DNA of 64,000 bases, taken from contig NZ_QLSU01000008.1 in the NCBI RefSeq assembly GCF_003268775.1, forward strand, positions 124,001 to 188,000, in the 5' to 3' direction. Both the position numbers and the translations under genes were made by a program. Position 1 is the first letter of the stretch. Every line of letters starts with the position of its first letter. Of the stretch, positions 60,896 through 64,000 are shown in pieces. Source of the DNA: Paraburkholderia unamae (GTDB lineage Bacteria; Pseudomonadota; Gammaproteobacteria; Burkholderiales; Burkholderiaceae). The notes beneath the pieces were generated by a model. That model did no database searches, had not been told where the DNA came from, and saw only the letters and a list, made by a program, of their open reading frames with translations.

Positions 60896-61537
60896 ATGTC
60901 CCAGTTCATTCAGGATGTAGCCGTGCCCGACAGCCAGCTTGCGCGGGAAATTACCGAGTTCGTGCGCGATACCTCCAGCCCGCTGCTCTTTCACCATTCG
61001 AGCCGGGTATATCTATTTGGCGCTATGGAGGGGAGCCGCCTTGGGCTGAGGTTCGATGCGGAACTGCTGTACGCCGGCGCCATGTTTCACGACCTGGGTC
61101 TCCTCGGCGCCTACAGCAGCGCGACCGAACGGTTCGAAGTTGACGGGGCCAACGCCGCCCGCGACTTTCTCTCGACCCGCGGCATCGCGGCGGCCGATGT
61201 CGATCTCGTCTGGACAGCGATCGCGTTGCATACCACGCCGGGTATCCCGCGCCATATGCATCCGATCGTCGCCCTTGTGACAGCCGGCGTCGAGATGGAT
61301 GTGCTCGGACTCTCCTATCACGAGTTTTCCCAGCAGGAGCGCGAAGCGGTGACGCAAGCCCATCCGCGCTCGCCACACTTCAAGGAAGACATCATTCAGG
61401 CCTTCTACGACGGCATCAAACGCAAACCCGATACAACCTTCGGCAACGTAAAGGCCGACGTCATCGCCGACAAGGAACCGCATTTCCATCCGGGTAACTT
61501 TTGCGCCGTGATCCGGAATTCGCCTTGGCCGGGGTAA
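60896..61537 (+). CDS. HD domain protein, cyanamide hydratase-like
   Basis: The 213-residue protein has an HD-superfamily metal site: H33/H34 (LLFHHSSRVYLFG), H65-D66 (AMFHDLGLL) and a third histidine in IALHTTPG, arranged as in cyanamide hydratase/DDI2-type proteins. Such enzymes hydrate cyanamide to urea or hydrolyse phosphoester bonds. CGAAGGAGAAG precedes the ATG. It lies between catalase and SDR genes. The fine function cannot be told from sequence alone. Confidence 0.82.
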   Translation: MSQFIQDVAVPDSQLAREITEFVRDTSSPLLFHHSSRVYLFGAMEGSRLGLRFDAELLYAGAMFHDLGLLGAYSSATERFEVDGANAARDFLSTRGIAAADVDLVWTAIALHTTPGIPRHMHPIVALVTAGVEMDVLGLSYHEFSQQEREAVTQAHPRSPHFKEDIIQAFYDGIKRKPDTTFGNVKADVIADKEPHFHPGNFCAVIRNSPWPG

Positions 61538-61684
61538 AGATGAATCCCCTGTATCCACGCTATTGTTTCGCATACCTTGATAACGGCGACGCGAACCTCC
61601 AATTCACAGAGCACCGGCCGTCGCATCGTGCAAGGCGTTGCATCGGCTTCAATCAATCAAGCCACTCACACTGAGGAAAACATC

Positions 61685-62431
61685 ATGGGCAGACTATCAG
61701 GAAAGGTCGCCGTTGTAACGGGCGCGTCGAAAGGCATCGGCGCCGCCATCGCGAAGGCGCTCGCGGCCGAAGGGGCTTCGGTCGTCGTGAACTACGCCAG
61801 CAGCAAGGCCGGCGCGGATGCAGTCGTATCCGCGATCACCACTGCCGGAGGGCAGGCCGTTTCCGTAGGCGGCGACGTGTCGAAGGCTGCCGACGCAAAA
61901 GGTATCGTCGACGCGGCAATCGAAACGTATGGCCGCCTCGACATCCTCGTCAACAACTCGGGCGTGTATGAGTTCGCGCCCATCGCGGAGTTCACGGAAA
62001 CGCAATACCGCAGGCAGTTCGACACCAACGTGCTCGGCGTGCTGCTCACCACGCAGGCGGCCGTGAGACATCTTGGCGAGGGCGCAAGCATCGTCAATGT
62101 CAGTTCGGTCGTCTCCACCGTTACGCCTCCCACGACTGCCGTCTATAGCGGCACCAAGGGGGCGGTCGATGCGATCACCGGCGCGCTCGCGCGCGAACTG
62201 GGGCCGCAGAAGATTCGTGTGAACTCGGTCAACCCCGGCGTGATATTGACCGAGGGCGCACAAAGCGCGGGGGTCATCGGCTCGGACTTCGAGACATCAG
62301 CGGTCAGCCAAACGCCGCTCGGACGCCTGGGCACACCGGACGACGTCGCGTCGGTTGTCGCCTTCCTTGCGTCGGACGACGCAAAGTGGTTGACGGGGGA
62401 ACATATCATCACCAGTGGGGGCATGCGGTAA
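61685..62431 (+). CDS. SDR family oxidoreductase (3-oxoacyl-ACP reductase-like)
   Basis: The 248-residue classical SDR has TGASKGIG (12-19), NNSG near 93 and the catalytic set in NVSSVVSTVTPPTTAVYSGTKGAV. ATG 61685 follows GAGG by eight bases; the frame is open to 61577, but that part is not conserved. The last residues EHIITSGGMR form the usual C-terminal cap. It is about 150 bases after the HD gene. Its substrate is unknown; the family name is generic. Confidence 0.88.
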   Translation: MGRLSGKVAVVTGASKGIGAAIAKALAAEGASVVVNYASSKAGADAVVSAITTAGGQAVSVGGDVSKAADAKGIVDAAIETYGRLDILVNNSGVYEFAPIAEFTETQYRRQFDTNVLGVLLTTQAAVRHLGEGASIVNVSSVVSTVTPPTTAVYSGTKGAVDAITGALARELGPQKIRVNSVNPGVILTEGAQSAGVIGSDFETSAVSQTPLGRLGTPDDVASVVAFLASDDAKWLTGEHIITSGGMR

Positions 62432-62734
62432 GCACCGCGATCTGGACGGGCGATCGACCGGCGTCGAGACGGACAGGCACGTTCGGCGACGGTGAACATT
62501 GGAATCATCGGTTGAAGTGGCTTGCCGCATGAAACGTTCGCCGCCCCGCCGGTAAATCTCGCTGCTTTGCCTGAAAAGGGGTGAATAGCGTTGCTTGCCC
62601 GGGTTGGCACGGGCAAGCAACGGCAAATTGCGATCGGGCATTGTGAGAAAATCGCGGCACAAGCCATTGCCCCTCGCGACGCCCGTCCGGTTTGAAGTGT
62701 CTGCGAGATTCTTCCTTCCTGGCCCGACCACTCC
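62432..62734. other. Intergenic region with strong hairpin
   Basis: No gene in 303 bases. A 13-base-pair perfect stem (CGTTGCTTGCCCG / CGGGCAAGCAACG, eight-base loop) lies at 62589-62622. It is not followed by a U tract, so it may be a factor-dependent terminator of the SDR unit or a regulatory hairpin before the TPR gene. Confidence 0.55.
62589..62622. terminator. 13-bp perfect inverted repeat
   Basis: Stem 62589-62601 with 62610-62622, loop GGTTGGCA. It is the longest perfect hairpin stem I noticed in the window. It lies between the SDR and TPR genes; function inferred. Confidence 0.5.
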
Positions 62735-64000
62735 TTGAAAACGCTGCTCACCCATCGAGCCTCGCCGCTCGACACATTGCTTAACGACGCGATTTCGCAC
62801 TTCTCCCACGGACAACCTCGGGAGGCGTTGGCGAAAGTGACGAAGGCACTCAAATTGCAGCCGGGCAATGTGGCGGCGCTCAATATCGCCGGGGCCTGCT
62901 CCCAGCGACTCGGAAAACTGAAAGATGCGGAAGCTTATTGGCGGCGGGCATTGAAGGAAGATCCGGACTATGCCGATGCTCACAACAACCTGGGCAATCT
63001 GTTCGTCCAGAGCAAACGCCTTTCCGAGGCCGAGGCGGCCTGGCGGCGAGCCCTGAAGATCCGGCCCGACCATGCCGATGCCCACAACAACCTGGGCAAT
63101 CTGCTCAAACAGACCCAGCGCTTGCCCGAGGCCGAGGCGGCCTGGCGGCGAGCCCTGGAAATCCGGCCCGACCATGCCGATGCCCACAACAACCTGGGCA
63201 ATCTGCTCTACGAGACCAAGCGCTTTCCCGAGGCCGAAGCGGCCTGGCGCCGAGCCCTGGCGATCCGCCCGGACCATGCCAATGCCCACAACAACCTGGG
63301 CAATCTGCTCAAACAGGCGAAGCGCTTCTCCGAAGCCGAAGCGGCCTACCTCCATGCCCTGGCGATCCAGCCGGACCATGCCGACGCGCGCAACAACCTG
63401 GGCAATCTGCTCAAGCAGCTCAGGCGCTTTTCCGAGGCCGAGGCGGTCTTCCGCCAAGCCCTTGAGATTCGACCGGACCATGCTGAGGCCTGCTACAACC
63501 TGGGGGCGCTCCTGCTCCACACGGGCCGCTTGTCCGAGGGCTGGCCCCTACATGAAGCCCGCTACCATGAGGCCATGCCGGAGCGTATCGTCAAGCCCTC
63601 CCTTGCCTGTCCGCAGTGGCAGGGCGAATCCCTGGAGAACCGGTCTATCCTGGTCCACGGCGAGCAGGGTTTCGGCGATCAGATCCAGTTCGTCCGCTAC
63701 CTTGCCAGGCTCAAGGAGCTGGGCGCCAGTCGCGTCACCCTGATCTGCTCGCCTGCCCTGCAACCGCTTTTTGAAGGCATCGCCGGCGCCGATGTCGTGC
63801 TCACGACCGATGAGGTTGCGAAGGCCCCCTCCCATGATTACTGGACCTTCCTGCTCAGCCTGCCGCTGCGCCTCGCCACGACGCTCGATTCCATCCCCGC
63901 CGGGATTCCGTATCTAAGGGCGGCTCCGGATCGCCTCAGCGCCTGGAGTCCACGGCTGCCGGCTGCGCAGCGGCGCATCGGTCTGGTCTGGGCGGGCAAC
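62735..64000 (+). CDS. TPR-repeat protein with C-terminal glycosyltransferase-like region (partial)
   Basis: An open frame runs from TTG 62735 beyond the window end, at least 422 codons. After an N-terminal TPR-like region it has about six near-identical 34-residue TPR units, each DHADAHNNLGNLLKQ..R(F/L).EAEAAWRRALEIRP, starting near 62966 with 102-base period to about 63577. The rest (GLSEGWPLHEARYHE, ILVHGEQGFGDQIQFVRYLARL, VWAGN) is like TPR proteins with a glycosyltransferase-9/41-type domain. The TTG lacks a clear ribosome site; it is the first start candidate after an in-frame stop at 62693. The role may be protein or surface glycan modification; not shown here. Confidence 0.8.
   Translation, partial: MKTLLTHRASPLDTLLNDAISHFSHGQPREALAKVTKALKLQPGNVAALNIAGACSQRLGKLKDAEAYWRRALKEDPDYADAHNNLGNLFVQSKRLSEAEAAWRRALKIRPDHADAHNNLGNLLKQTQRLPEAEAAWRRALEIRPDHADAHNNLGNLLYETKRFPEAEAAWRRALAIRPDHANAHNNLGNLLKQAKRFSEAEAAYLHALAIQPDHADARNNLGNLLKQLRRFSEAEAVFRQALEIRPDHAEACYNLGALLLHTGRLSEGWPLHEARYHEAMPERIVKPSLACPQWQGESLENRSILVHGEQGFGDQIQFVRYLARLKELGASRVTLICSPALQPLFEGIAGADVVLTTDEVAKAPSHDYWTFLLSLPLRLATTLDSIPAGIPYLRAAPDRLSAWSPRLPAAQRRIGLVWAGN

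Noticed and set aside
62966..63577. Regular 102-base repeats resembling an array
   Set aside because: The repeats are continuous coding sequence for 34-residue TPR units with no spacers, so this is not a CRISPR array.

Overview
The window is high-GC DNA with the gene content of a Burkholderiaceae genome, most likely Paraburkholderia, Caballeronia or Burkholderia. The basis is a Burkholderia-type trimeric porin, a dgdA/dgdR pair closely resembling the B. cepacia dialkylglycine decarboxylase locus as I remember it, an orphan VgrG/PAAR cluster, and dense operons with ATGA start/stop overlaps. No rRNA, tRNA, CRISPR array or intact insertion sequence was seen. All family names come from motif recognition, not database searches.

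Bases 84-16163 form a catabolic and uptake locus. It has two paralogous 3-ketosteroid-dehydrogenase-type flavoproteins, a NIPSNAP protein, a xylose-isomerase-like TIM barrel, an NAD-dependent epimerase and a Gfo/Idh/MocA oxidoreductase. It also has a Liv-type ABC transporter whose permease and both ATPases are fused (LivM-LivG-LivF), an AroE-like dehydrogenase, an SDR, a porin and an aldo/keto reductase. Four copies of an IclR-type palindrome (core TGGAAT-N3-ATTCCA) in three intergenic regions suggest one regulon; its regulator is not nearby. The substrate is unknown. A polyhydroxylated or alicyclic ring acid is an inference.

Bases 16327-17502 hold ChaC and cupin genes. Bases 17836-21772 hold an orphan type VI secretion cassette: VgrG, a C-terminal piece in another frame (probable one-base frameshift), a PAAR tip and a truncated remnant.

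Bases 22091-32198 carry a little-studied amidoligase/transglutaminase system. It comprises a circularly permuted ATP-grasp protein behind a good sigma-54 promoter match, a convergent zinc metallopeptidase, a giant transglutaminase-DUF2126 protein, an ATP-grasp/alpha-E fusion and a second transglutaminase. This is the best candidate for an under-described system.

The rest is a series of regulator-plus-target modules: LysE exporter with Lrp regulator; dgdA with dgdR; amidase and MHS transporter with an IclR regulator (shared operator visible); VIT-like, SulP, DUF2252 and SRPBCC genes; LysR with a divergent SDR; a stand-alone FabF-like synthase with a divergent AraC regulator (repeated operator visible); a Tat-exported caspase-like protein; an RND efflux system with a TetR regulator and two matching operators; then AraC, catalase, HD-domain protein and SDR. 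The window ends inside a TPR-repeat gene.
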